Source: Marivibrio sp040218065 (lineage in GTDB: Bacteria > Pseudomonadota > Alphaproteobacteria > UBA8366 > Aestuariispiraceae). From it: a stretch of 64,000 nt of DNA. Position 1 is the stretch's first letter. Each line of letters starts with the position of its first letter. The DNA is taken from positions 186,001-250,000 of the forward strand of contig NZ_JAVJQE010000008.1 in NCBI RefSeq assembly GCF_040218065.1. Direction: 5' to 3'. The notes under the pieces are model-generated. The model was not told the DNA's origin. It worked only from the letters and a program-made list of their open reading frames with translations, and did no database searches. Below, piece after piece: positions 16,983 through 25,175 of the stretch. A program made the translations under genes and the position numbers.

Positions 16983-17930
16983 ATGGTGCCGCGTCTGACC
17001 CTTAACCACCTGACAGTTCTCAGCGCGCTGGCCGAGACCCGCGGCGTAACCGCGACGGCCGCCCGGCTGGGCCTGACGCAGTCGGCCGTCAGCCACCGGC
17101 TGCGCGAGGCGGAGCGACGCGTCGGCGCCCGCCTGGTGCGGCGCGTCGACGGCGCGATGACGCTGACGCCGGAGGGCGAGCGCGTGCGCGCGCTGGCCGA
17201 CCGCTTTCTGGACGAACTGGTTCGGCTGGAGCAGGAGTTGGCCGCCGATCGGGACGGAGCGCGCCGGCTGGTGCGTCTCGGTCAGGCGACCTACAGCCGC
17301 TATCATTGGCTGCCCGCCTTCCTCGAGTTCACGGAGCGCAGCGCGCCCGACCTCTCCGTCGACCTGTCAGCCCGCGCGGCCAGCCGCCCCTTCGCCGCGC
17401 TGGTCGAGGGCTCGGTCGACGTCTCGACCGTCTACGGGCGCCCCTCGGCGCTGCCGCGCTTTCGCTGGCGCAAGCTGGCGACCGATCCGTTGATCGGCGT
17501 CGTCGCGCCGGGCCACCGGCTCGCCAAAGCGGCGCATCTCGACAGCCGATTGATCGAGGATGAGCGCTATTACACCTACCCGCTCTCCGCCGAGCCGGGG
17601 TTCGAATGGGAGGCCTTGATCGGGGCCCCCAGCGTACCCTTCCGCCGGATCACTCAGATGCCGACGCCGGAAGCGGTGATCGATTTGGTGCGCGCCGGCT
17701 TCGGCGTCGGGATCTTTAGCCGCTGGGCGGTGCAGCCGGAATTGAGCGACGGCACTCTGATCGAAAAGCCGCTGGGCGCGGAGGGCATGGCGCTGGACTG
17801 GTGGGCGGTGACGCGCGCCAGCGACCCGCCGGGCGGCCCGGCCGATCGGCTGGCCGAGGCCTTGGTGGAGTGGGGGCGGCGCGACGAGGTCGGTCTGGCC
17901 ACCCTCGGCTTCGAGGGGGAGGCGCGTTAG
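16983..17930 (+). CDS. LysR-family transcriptional regulator
   Basis: A 315-residue regulator with an N-terminal winged helix (residues ~5-62: LNHLTVLSALAETRGVTATA, GLTQSAVSHRLREAERRVG) and a substrate-binding-like effector domain (~90-300). The HTH is of the MetR/IlvY-like type, with QSAVSHRLREAER. It is divergent from the EamA permease and flanked by palindromes. Its last codon overlaps the convergent gene at 17927. The effector is unknown; a role in amino acid export is possible. Confidence 0.88.
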   Translation: MVPRLTLNHLTVLSALAETRGVTATAARLGLTQSAVSHRLREAERRVGARLVRRVDGAMTLTPEGERVRALADRFLDELVRLEQELAADRDGARRLVRLGQATYSRYHWLPAFLEFTERSAPDLSVDLSARAASRPFAALVEGSVDVSTVYGRPSALPRFRWRKLATDPLIGVVAPGHRLAKAAHLDSRLIEDERYYTYPLSAEPGFEWEALIGAPSVPFRRITQMPTPEAVIDLVRAGFGVGIFSRWAVQPELSDGTLIEKPLGAEGMALDWWAVTRASDPPGGPADRLAEALVEWGRRDEVGLATLGFEGEAR

Positions 17931-18226
17931 CGCGGCGGTTCGCCGGCGGCGGGGGCGATATCCTGCAGGGCGTCGATCTGATCCTCTGCGATCGCCGGCG
18001 CCTCCTCGCGCCCCTCGGAGAGCAGCGCGACCCCCAGCGCGATCAGCCCGATCGCCAGCACCCCGCCGATCGCGGCCGCCCCCGGCGCGCGTCGCACCCT
18101 TCGCGAGGGCGTGCGCGCCCGCGCGTCCGCGAGGCCGTCATAGCCCAGATCGGCCCGGCTCATCCCGCGATCGCGCAGCGCCTGATCGAGCGCGCGCTTG
18201 GGTTTGTCGAGATAGGGACTGGTCAC
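17927..18226 (-). CDS. single-helix membrane protein of unknown function
   Basis: About 99 residues if translated from the GTG at 18226, which has GGAG six bases upstream; an upstream ATG would give 128 residues but adds an Arg-rich, unlikely N-terminus. The N-terminal part (SPYLDKPKRALDQALRDRG) is charged, one hydrophobic helix lies in the middle (AAIGGVLAIGLIALGVALL) and the tail is acidic. The stop overlaps the end of the LysR gene. No family recognised. Confidence 0.5.
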   Translation of the reverse strand: MTSPYLDKPKRALDQALRDRGMSRADLGYDGLADARARTPSRRVRRAPGAAAIGGVLAIGLIALGVALLSEGREEAPAIAEDQIDALQDIAPAAGEPPR

Positions 18227-18502
18227 GTTAAACTCCGTCGTCCGCGCCGTCCGGTCGGACCGCGCGGGCGCACCCGTTCTATTCTTTCTGAAATACCCGC
18301 AGGAGCCGCACACGACGCCCCTGACGCCCCTTCTGGGCGAACGATCGTGTCCATATCACAAACCGGCGCAACGGTGAAGCGCAACAGAGGGGCGCGTCGC
18401 GCTAAGCGAGCGGCGCCGGCGGGGCCGTGAAAATGGCGCTGGTCTTTGCGGCGGCGTCGCGTTATCGCGCGCTCCGTCCCGCGCCTCACGGAGGGCCGAC
18501 CC

Positions 18503-19168
18503 ATGACCGAGCCGCTTTTCACCCCGCCCGCCTTCCGCATGGAAGGGCCGGCGGCCCGCGCCCATATCGCCGCCCACAGTTTCGGGCTGCTGACGCTGGC
18601 CGACGACGACCCCGCCGCCCCGCCGCTGATCGCGCCCGTCCCGATGCGCGTGACCGGCGACCCAGAGCGCGGGGACGAGCGGCTGATCGGCCATGTCGCC
18701 AAGGCCAACCCGATTTGGCGGCGGATCGACGGGCGTCGGTCCGCGCGCGCGGTCTTCATGGGGCCGCACGCCTACCTGTCGCCCCGCTGGTACGGCGCAG
18801 ACGCCGCGCGCGCCGTGCCGACCTGGAACTATCTCGCCGCCGAAGTCGTCTTCCGGCCGAGACTGGTGGAGGCGCCCGATCGGTCGATCGAGATACTGGC
18901 CGCGTTGGCCGCGCTTTACGAGCCGGCGGAGGGCGGCTGGGCGCCCGCCGGCTCCGCCGAGGAGACCGTCCGAAACATGTTGCCCGGCATCGTCGCCTTC
19001 GAAGGACCGGTCGAGCGCTTGGCCGGCAAGGCGAAGTTGAGCCAGAACAAGAGCCCCGCCCAGATCGCGGCCGCGGCGGCGGCGATGGCGGATCAGGTCG
19101 ACCCGCTGGCCCGTCAGACCGCGGCGGCGATGCGCGCGGCGCTTGAAGCCCGGGGTGAGGCGGGCTAA
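18503..19168 (+). CDS. PaiB-like FMN-binding protein
   Basis: A 221-residue protein of the PaiB family (FMN-binding split-barrel, historically called negative transcriptional regulator). FTPPAFRMEG at the N-terminus, the GHVAKANPIWR block near 65-75, the AVFMGPHAYLSPRWY block near 82-96 and VPTWNYLAAEVVFRPRLVE near 104-122 are family hallmarks. GLERLAGKAKLSQNKS-like sequence (VERLAGKAKLSQNKS) is the typical C-terminal block. The ATG is chosen for GGAGGG eight bases upstream. Actual function in most bacteria is unproven. It is 12 bases from rarD. Confidence 0.85.
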   Translation: MTEPLFTPPAFRMEGPAARAHIAAHSFGLLTLADDDPAAPPLIAPVPMRVTGDPERGDERLIGHVAKANPIWRRIDGRRSARAVFMGPHAYLSPRWYGADAARAVPTWNYLAAEVVFRPRLVEAPDRSIEILAALAALYEPAEGGWAPAGSAEETVRNMLPGIVAFEGPVERLAGKAKLSQNKSPAQIAAAAAAMADQVDPLARQTAAAMRAALEARGEAG

Positions 19169-19180
19169 GCCCACGCCGTC

Positions 19181-20104
19181 ATGTCAGACCCTTCCCCCGC
19201 CGCCCCGGAGCGCGATCGCGCCGCCGGGTACGCCTTCGCGCTCGCCGCCTTCGGAACCTGGGCGCTGTTTCCGTTGTTCTGGAACCAGATCGACGGGGTG
19301 CCCGCGATTGAAATGCTGGCGCACCGCGTGCTGTGGACGCTGCCGGTCTGCGCTGCGGCGCTGGTGCTGTCGGGCCGAATGACGGAGATCCGACGCGCCT
19401 TCGACTCGCTGCGGACGATCGCCTTTCTGGCGCTCAGCACCACCCTCATCTCGATCAATTGGGGGACTTACATTTACGCCGTGACCGAAGGCCACGTGCT
19501 GGACGCCAGCATGGGGTACTTCCTGAATCCGCTGGTGAACGTCCTGGCCGGGTTGTTGCTGTTCGGAGAGCGCTTGCGGCCGTTGCAGTGGACGGCGATC
19601 GCGTTGGCCGCGGCGGGGGTCGCCGGCGCGGCGATAGCGGCGGGGCAGATCTCCTGGATCGGGCTGACGGTCGCCTTCAGCTTCGGGGGCTACGGCGCGG
19701 TGCGTAAACTGATCGATGTGCCGGCGATCCCCGGGCTTCTGGTGGAGACGCTGCTGTTGGCGCCGCTGACGGCGGGCTATGTGATCTGGCTCACGATCGA
19801 GGGGACGGGCGCTTTCCTCACCAGCGGCCTGAAGATCGACCTGCTGCTGCTCGCCTCGGGCGCTGTCACGGCGCTGCCGTTGATGTGGTATGTGGGCGGG
19901 GCCCGACGGCTGCCGATGTCCACGATGGGCATGATGTTTTATCTCACCCCCACGGGTCTCTTCCTGCTGGCCACCTTGCTGTACGGCGAGCCGGTTACGC
20001 TCGGCGACGTCATCAGCTTCGGCTTCATCTGGGCGGGGTTGGCCGTCTTCACCGTCGACATCCGGCGCAACGCCCGGCGCAAGAACCGCGCGACGGCGAT
20101 CTAG
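19181..20104 (+). CDS. rarD: RarD-type EamA permease
   Basis: A 307-residue, ten-helix inner-membrane protein. The start of the transmembrane part (GYAFALAAFGTWALFPLFW), LAHRVLWTLP near 46-55, STTLISINWGTYIYAV near 86-101 and LDASMGYFLNPLVNVLAG near 108-125 are the RarD signature (chloramphenicol-sensitivity protein family). The natural substrate is not established. It follows the paiB-like gene by 12 bases, so both may be cotranscribed. Confidence 0.92.
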   Translation: MSDPSPAAPERDRAAGYAFALAAFGTWALFPLFWNQIDGVPAIEMLAHRVLWTLPVCAAALVLSGRMTEIRRAFDSLRTIAFLALSTTLISINWGTYIYAVTEGHVLDASMGYFLNPLVNVLAGLLLFGERLRPLQWTAIALAAAGVAGAAIAAGQISWIGLTVAFSFGGYGAVRKLIDVPAIPGLLVETLLLAPLTAGYVIWLTIEGTGAFLTSGLKIDLLLLASGAVTALPLMWYVGGARRLPMSTMGMMFYLTPTGLFLLATLLYGEPVTLGDVISFGFIWAGLAVFTVDIRRNARRKNRATAI

Positions 20105-20137
20105 ACCGCCGCCGCCGCACGGCCCGCGCGGACCCGG

Positions 20138-20689
20138 CTAGGGCCGCTTGCGCCCGGTGACCATCGAGCGGGGCAGGTTCTCCCGGTGAATCAAGCTCAT
20201 CAGCACGGCCGCCCCGATGTGAAGGATCACCGCGCCCAGCGTGATGTTGGCGAGCGCCTCATGGGCCTCGTGCATCAGCGCGCCTAACAGGCTCGACGTC
20301 TGGTAGGCCTGCACCCAGCCGCTGACGGCCGTCGCCGCCGTCAGCAGCAAGAGGACGACCGCGAAGAAGCCGCCGGCCGGATTGTGCCCCAGATAGCGGC
20401 GCGGGCGCCCGCGAACGAGGTCGCCGAGATAGGCGAGACTCGTCGCCGGTCCCCGGACGAAATCCGAGAACAGCGCCCGTCCGCCGCCGACCGCGCCCCA
20501 GATTAGGCGCAGGCCGACAATGGCGGCGACCGCGAAGCCTGCGACCTCGTGAATGGTCCAGATCTCCTCGCCGGTAAGGTAGGCGAGCGTGAACGCGCCC
20601 GCCAACCCCCAGTGAAGCGCGCGAACCGCCAAGTCCCAGACCGGGACCGGGCGCGTCGCATCGTCATCGTAGGCCGCGTCAGTCATCAT
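20138..20689 (-). CDS. cytochrome b561-type membrane protein
   Basis: A 183-residue, four-helix b-type cytochrome (Ni/Fe-hydrogenase-type b subunit/cytochrome b561 family). Heme-ligand histidines are seen in RALHWGLAGAF (about residue 26), IHEVAGFAV (about 47), LMHEAHEALAN (about 141-144) and VILHIGAAV (about 156). The gene overlaps the upstream PepSY gene by 11 bases, so the two are translationally coupled. It probably passes electrons between quinone and a periplasmic partner; the partner is unknown. Confidence 0.87.
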   Translation of the reverse strand: MMTDAAYDDDATRPVPVWDLAVRALHWGLAGAFTLAYLTGEEIWTIHEVAGFAVAAIVGLRLIWGAVGGGRALFSDFVRGPATSLAYLGDLVRGRPRRYLGHNPAGGFFAVVLLLLTAATAVSGWVQAYQTSSLLGALMHEAHEALANITLGAVILHIGAAVLMSLIHRENLPRSMVTGRKRP

Positions 20690-21164
20690 AGCCCTGCTTC
20701 AGCGTCTGGCCGGTCTGCGCGTCGAGATAGATCTCGACTTTCCGACCCTGGTCGTCGAGCGCTTCGATCTCGTAGCGCCCATGCTCGTATTCCGCCTCAA
20801 GAACGCGCGTGTAGCCCATGGCGCCCGTCCGGGCGATCGCATCCTGCAGGCTGAGCGGCTGCGCCGTGGGCTGCGCGCCCTCGCCTGACTGCGTCCCTCC
20901 GGTCTGACCGGCGCCGTCTTGGCCGTTCTGGGCCGACGCCTGAGGGATCGGGCCGCCGGAACGGCCGTATTCCTCCTCTTCACGGTCCTCGTAGCCGTCG
21001 CGTCGATCATAGCCTTCGTCGCCCTCCGGAGCCTCGAAACCGTCATGCTCGATCTGGACCGGCGTCGGGCGGGCGGCGGTCAGGTCGCTGTCCAGCGCGG
21101 CGTAGGCCGTCCCCGCCGCCAGGACGAGGCCCAGGGCCCCGAAGGCCGCATCAATCAATCGCAT
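20679..21164 (-). CDS. secreted PepSY-domain protein
   Basis: A 161-residue protein with a signal peptide (residues ~1-23, ending GTAYA), an acidic Gly/Asp/Glu-rich middle (about 35-95) and a C-terminal PepSY domain (about 105-161) showing LQDAIARTGAMGYTRVLEAEYEHGRYEIEALDDQGRK-type spacing and ending in the usual KVEIYLDAQTGQTL. It is divergent from a second PepSY gene plus a two-component system, and coupled to a cytochrome b gene. PepSY proteins of this kind are usually envelope sensors or inhibitors. Confidence 0.82.
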   Translation of the reverse strand: MRLIDAAFGALGLVLAAGTAYAALDSDLTAARPTPVQIEHDGFEAPEGDEGYDRRDGYEDREEEEYGRSGGPIPQASAQNGQDGAGQTGGTQSGEGAQPTAQPLSLQDAIARTGAMGYTRVLEAEYEHGRYEIEALDDQGRKVEIYLDAQTGQTLKQGYDD

Positions 21165-21237
21165 GGTCTTTCCTTTCGTCTATCCTGTGGGCCGCGCCCG
21201 GTCGGCGCAGCGTTGCGACCGTCATGCCAGAGGACGT

Positions 21238-21276
21238 CTGAACCGACCCTGAACGGGCCGTTCATCCGCGGTTCAG
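21238..21276. promoter_or_regulatory. candidate response-regulator binding array in the PepSY divergon
   Basis: CTGAACCG (21238), CTGAACGG (21249), CCGTTCA (21258-21264) and CGGTTCAG (21269-21276): two direct copies spaced 11 bases, then two inverted copies also spaced 11 bases. The inner part is a perfect palindrome (TGAACGG-G-CCGTTCA). OmpR-type regulators bind such helically phased repeats, and one is encoded downstream. Confidence 0.65.
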
Positions 21277-21300
21277 CTTCCGGGCGGTAGGAGGGGGTCC

Positions 21301-21633
21301 ATGAAACGACCTCTATCTCTTCACAGCCTTCGGCTTTGGCTCGGCGCGACGGCGTTGGCGGCGGCGCTGCTCGCCGCGTTTGGCGGCGCGGCCAGCGCCG
21401 GCGATCACGAGCGCGCCCGAGAGGCGCTCGAGCGCGGCGAGATCCTGCCTCTCCTGACCATCCTGCAGCGCGCGACCGGTCGTCAGCCGGGCGAGGTGAT
21501 CGAGGTCGAGCTCGAACACGACGACGGACGCTGGCTTTATGAGGTGACGCTGTTGACGGCGGCGGGGGTGCTCATGGAAATGAAGTTGGACGCCGCGACC
21601 GGCGCTCTGATCGAGGTGGAACGCGAGGATTGA
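21301..21633 (+). CDS. small secreted PepSY-domain protein
   Basis: A 110-residue protein with a signal peptide (1-31, ending GGAASAG) and one PepSY domain: ALERGEILPLLTILQRATGRQPGEVI, then EHDDGRWLYEVTLLTAAGVLMEMKLDAATG. GGAGGGGG lies just before the ATG. It is the first gene of an operon with a response regulator (19 bases downstream) and a sensor kinase, so it likely modulates the kinase from the periplasm. Confidence 0.87.
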   Translation: MKRPLSLHSLRLWLGATALAAALLAAFGGAASAGDHERAREALERGEILPLLTILQRATGRQPGEVIEVELEHDDGRWLYEVTLLTAAGVLMEMKLDAATGALIEVERED

Positions 21634-21652
21634 GGGGCGGGCAGGACCGGGC

Positions 21653-22315
21653 ATGCGACTTCTGTTGGTTGAGGACGACGCCGCGCTGGCCGATCGGTTG
21701 GCGACGACGCTGACGCAGGCGGGCTACGCCGTCGACCGCGCCGCCGACGGGGTCGACGCCGCGCATCTGGGCGAGACGGAACCCTATCAGCTGATCGTCC
21801 TGGATCTCGGGCTGCCGGGTCTTGACGGGCTCAGCGTTCTCAAGCAATGGCGCGCCGGCGGTCTCGAGACGCCTGTGCTTGTGCTGACGGCCCGCAGCGC
21901 CTGGACCGACAAGGTCGAAGGCATTGACGCCGGCGCGGACGATTATCTGGCCAAACCGTTCCAGCCCGAAGAATTGCTGGCGCGCCTGCGCGCCTTGGCC
22001 CGGCGCGCGCACGGCCAGGCGAATCCGGTGTTGGAGCGGGGGCGCCTGCGTCTTGATCCGCGCGCGGCGAGCGTCACGCTCGACGGCGCGCCGGTGACGC
22101 TGACGGCGCAGGAGTACCGCCTGCTGCACCATCTGATGCTGAACCCGGAGCGCACCGTCTCGCGCACCGAACTCACCGAGCAGCTCTACGCCCAGGATTT
22201 CGACCGCGACAGCAATACGATCGAAGTCTTCGTCGCCCGCCTGCGCCGCAAGTTGGGGAGCGAGGTCATTGAGACGGCGCGCGGCCTGGGCTATCGCCTG
22301 GGCGCGACGCGATGA
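21653..22315 (+). CDS. OmpR-family response regulator
   Basis: A 220-residue regulator: receiver domain (residues 1-115; acidic pocket EDD near 7-9, phospho-Asp in LIVLDLGLPG near 51, Thr in VLVLTARS near 79, Lys in DDYLAKPF near 101) and a winged-helix DNA-binding domain (125-219; DSNTIEVFVARLRRKLG). It is of the QseB/PmrA/FeuP type. The kinase start overlaps its stop (ATGA at 22312). It probably binds the repeat array at 21238-21276 and controls both arms of the PepSY divergon. Confidence 0.93.
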   Translation: MRLLLVEDDAALADRLATTLTQAGYAVDRAADGVDAAHLGETEPYQLIVLDLGLPGLDGLSVLKQWRAGGLETPVLVLTARSAWTDKVEGIDAGADDYLAKPFQPEELLARLRALARRAHGQANPVLERGRLRLDPRAASVTLDGAPVTLTAQEYRLLHHLMLNPERTVSRTELTEQLYAQDFDRDSNTIEVFVARLRRKLGSEVIETARGLGYRLGATR

Positions 22316-23649
22316 ACGGCGCGGCGCGCCAGATCGGCTCGCTGCGCCTGCGTCTGCTGGGCGGCGGGGCGCTGTGGCTGCTGTTGGCGCTGGCGGCGGC
22401 GGGGCTGTTCTTGTCCTGGCAGTTCCGCAGTCACGTGACCCATGATTTCAACGCCACGCTGGCCGAGCATCTGGACCGACTGACGGCCGCGATCGCGCTG
22501 GACGCCGACGGCGGCGTGAGCGTCTCGGAGACCCCGGTCGACCCGCGCTTTCAAGAACCCTATTCCGGGCTTTATTGGCAGGTGGGTTTGGGGGAGGACG
22601 CGCTGGTCACCTCGCGCTCGTTATGGGATCAGCGTCTGCCCCTGCCGCCGGACGCCCTGACGCCCGGCGAGATCCACCGCCATGTCGGGCCCGGACCGGC
22701 GGGTCAGGCGTTGGTGGTGCTCGAGCGCTCGGTGCGCCCGCAGGGCGCCGAGCGGACGGTCCGGCTGTCGGTCGCCCGCGATCGCGTCGCGCTCGACCGC
22801 GCCATCGCGCGCTTCGACCGCACCCTCGTCCTGGCGCTGGTCGGGCTGGCGGCGGCGTTGGGCGCGGCGTTGCTGTTGCAGGTGCGCGTCGGGCTCAAGC
22901 CGCTCGACCGGTTGCGCGAGGCGTTGCGCCGGCTGCGCGATGGGGCGGCCGATCGCGTCGAGGGAGTCTATCCGGCTGAAATCGCGCCGGCGGTCCGGGA
23001 CCTCAACGAGATGCTGGCGCGTAACGAACGGCTGATCGCCGGCGCGCGTCGTCAGGCCGGCGATCTGGCGCACGCGCTGAAGACGCCGCTCGCCGTCGCC
23101 TTCGGCGGGCGACAGGCTGACGACGGCTCGGCGAAGGAGGCGCTCGCCGACATGCAGCGCCTAATCGACCATCACACCGCGCGCGCCCGGGCGGCCGGCG
23201 GGCGGACGCGGGTCGGCCTGCGCACCGCGATCGCGCCCGCGGCCGAACGTCTGGCGGCGGTGATGCGGCGGCTGTCCGGCGAGCGCGCCGTCGAAATCTC
23301 CCTCGACGTGCCGGCCTCGCTCCACGCCGCCATCGATCCCGACGACCTGAACGAGATCCTCGGCGTTCTGTTGGACAATGCCTGCAAATGGGCCCAGGCG
23401 CGGGTGCGGGTCAGCGCCGCCGAGACGCCCGCCGGCGCGGCGCTGACGGTCGAGGACGACGGACCCGGCGTCCCGGCGGCGCAGCGCGCGCGCGTCCTCA
23501 AACCGGGCGCGCGGCTTGACGAGCGGATGGCGGGCAGCGGTCTCGGTCTCGCCATCGCCGACGATCTCATCAGCCTTTACGGCGGGACGCTCGCGCTCGG
23601 GGACTCGCCGCTCGGCGGGCTTGCGGTGACGGCCCGCCTGCCGCGCTAA
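22312..23649 (+). CDS. QseC/FeuQ-type sensor histidine kinase
   Basis: A 445-residue membrane kinase: two hydrophobic helices (about 18-40 and 163-187) flank a periplasmic loop of some 120 residues; HAMP-like linker, then the H-box (RQAGDLAHALKTPLAVAFG, His near 255), N-box (LDNACKWAQA near 350), G1 (VEDDGPGVP) and G2 (GSGLGLAIADDLI). It pairs with the response regulator just upstream. The stop overlaps the convergent VOC gene by four bases. Confidence 0.92.
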   Translation: MNGAARQIGSLRLRLLGGGALWLLLALAAAGLFLSWQFRSHVTHDFNATLAEHLDRLTAAIALDADGGVSVSETPVDPRFQEPYSGLYWQVGLGEDALVTSRSLWDQRLPLPPDALTPGEIHRHVGPGPAGQALVVLERSVRPQGAERTVRLSVARDRVALDRAIARFDRTLVLALVGLAAALGAALLLQVRVGLKPLDRLREALRRLRDGAADRVEGVYPAEIAPAVRDLNEMLARNERLIAGARRQAGDLAHALKTPLAVAFGGRQADDGSAKEALADMQRLIDHHTARARAAGGRTRVGLRTAIAPAAERLAAVMRRLSGERAVEISLDVPASLHAAIDPDDLNEILGVLLDNACKWAQARVRVSAAETPAGAALTVEDDGPGVPAAQRARVLKPGARLDERMAGSGLGLAIADDLISLYGGTLALGDSPLGGLAVTARLPR

Positions 23650-24611
23650 AGCTGTGCGAAGGCCAGCGCGACGCCGAACAGCGAGTCCGAGGGGACGATC
23701 AGTCCCGCTTGCGCCCAGCGCGTCTCCACGCCCCGTTCGACCAACAGGTCGCGGGTTGCGGCCAGATCGCGGACGCCGACGCGGAAGGCGGCGAAGTGCG
23801 GGCCTTCGGGCGCGTCGGGTCGCGGCGGCTCGCCGTACTGCGTCTGATAGGCCTCCGGCGTGAGTGCCAGAACCGCGCCCCGCGCAGTCTCGATCGCGAG
23901 CGAGCCGTCGTCTTCCGCGCTGACGGCCTCAGGCCCTTGAACGCCCTCCCAGTAAGACCGCAGCCCGGCCGGATCGTCCGCGATCATCACCACCTCGACG
24001 ATCTCGCGGGCGCCGTTCTCATGGACTTGGTAGTCCGGCTTCCAAAAATGCTCCGGCGCGTGCTGTTGGCAGGTGAAGACGGCGGCGCCGTCCCGCTCCG
24101 CCGGCGGCGGCGCGAAGGCGAGCGAGAAGGCGACGCGCACCGTCTCGCCGGACGGCAGGGTCGCTTGGCGCTCGAAGTCGAACGGCTCCAGGTCGGCGAG
24201 ACCTTTTTCCGCGAATTCGTCTCGGTCGGCGCGCGCGTCGGCGCTGTCGAAGACCAACATGCCGAAGCCTTCGCGCCGCGCCAGATAATCCTGGTTGAAG
24301 CGGCCGAAGCTGAAGCGCCGGTCGCCGTGATCCGGAATCCTGTCCGGGTGCGCGACGGTCAGAATCTCCAGAAAGCTGCGATGGGCGAACTGAACCAGCC
24401 GATTGGCCGTGCCCCAGCTGTGCTCCGCACGCGGCGTGACGGTGAAGCCGAGACGCTCATAGGCCGCACCGGCCGTCTCCAGATCGGCGACGGCGAGGAC
24501 CAAATGATCGACGCCCCGTTTGGGCGCGAGGTCCGGCGCTGCGTCTGCGTCGCGAACCGCCTCGCCCGGGAGGACGGTCGGCGGCGGACCGCCGGCGTTT
24601 GGCGCTGTCAT
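23646..24611 (-). CDS. glyoxalase-like (VOC superfamily) protein
   Basis: About 321 residues from the ATG at 24611, which has GAAGGAG eight bases upstream. The N-terminal block GVDHLVLAVADLETAGAAYERLG (split across residues 35-57) is a vicinal-oxygen-chelate entry motif, and a second half (about 170-320) repeats the fold (REIVEVVMIADDP, VGVRDLAATRDLL). This matches the Glyoxalase-like domain family PF13468, whose reactions are mostly unknown. The rhodanese gene lies just upstream on the same strand. Confidence 0.8.
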   Translation of the reverse strand: MTAPNAGGPPPTVLPGEAVRDADAAPDLAPKRGVDHLVLAVADLETAGAAYERLGFTVTPRAEHSWGTANRLVQFAHRSFLEILTVAHPDRIPDHGDRRFSFGRFNQDYLARREGFGMLVFDSADARADRDEFAEKGLADLEPFDFERQATLPSGETVRVAFSLAFAPPPAERDGAAVFTCQQHAPEHFWKPDYQVHENGAREIVEVVMIADDPAGLRSYWEGVQGPEAVSAEDDGSLAIETARGAVLALTPEAYQTQYGEPPRPDAPEGPHFAAFRVGVRDLAATRDLLVERGVETRWAQAGLIVPSDSLFGVALAFAQL

Positions 24612-24625
24612 GAGACGCGACTCCT

Positions 24626-25009
24626 TCACGCCTCTTCGATGTCGCCGCCGATCGCCTTATAGGCTTCAAAGCCGCCCGCCATGTTGACGGGGCGGCCGAC
24701 GCCCATCTTCTTCGCCGTCGCGGCGGCGAGCGCGGATCGACCGCCGCTGGCGCAATAGAAGACGATCTTCTTGTCCATCAGAAGCTGCGGGTTGTGCGCC
24801 GGGCTGTCCTCGGCGATCGCGAACTCGAGAAGGCCGCGCGGCAGCATGATGGCGCCGGGGACCTTGCCTTCGCGCGCGATCTCCACCGGTTCGCGCACGT
24901 CCACGAAGATCGCTTGGTCGGTGTCGACCAGGTCGGCCGCGCTCTCCGCGTCCATCACTTCGACGGCGCTGTTCGCCTCGTTCACCAGATCTCGGATGCT
25001 TGTCGCCAT
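24626..25009 (-). CDS. single-domain rhodanese-like sulfurtransferase
   Basis: A 127-residue rhodanese fold protein. The DVREPVEIAREGKVPGAIMLPRG stretch (broken at residues ~37-59) is the CDC25-like first half and the active-site loop C-A-S-G-G-R-S places the catalytic Cys near 86 (FYCASGGRSA). The protein moves sulfane sulfur through a persulfide on this Cys. No signal peptide, so cytoplasmic. Only 14 bases separate it from the VOC gene, suggesting an operon. Confidence 0.9.
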   Translation of the reverse strand: MATSIRDLVNEANSAVEVMDAESAADLVDTDQAIFVDVREPVEIAREGKVPGAIMLPRGLLEFAIAEDSPAHNPQLLMDKKIVFYCASGGRSALAAATAKKMGVGRPVNMAGGFEAYKAIGGDIEEA

Positions 25010-25107
25010 GAATTCGCCCTGTCGCCTCGCTGTGTCGTGGTCGGCGTCCGTTTCGCGCCGTAGGCGGCCATCCTGACGGATCGCAGCGCGTAACGAAAGG
25101 GGCGACG

Positions 25108-25147
25108 AAAAAGGGGACGCCGCGGCCTGTGCGGGGCCGCGGCGTCC
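25108..25147 (-). terminator. intrinsic terminator of the chemoreceptor gene
   Basis: GGACGCCGCGGCC (25115-25127) and GGCCGCGGCGTCC (25135-25147) form a perfect 13-bp stem; on the minus strand it is followed by CCTTTTT. It sits 28 bases after the chemoreceptor stop. Confidence 0.88.
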
Positions 25148-25175
25148 GGCGACGCACTCTCCGAACGAGGGGAGC

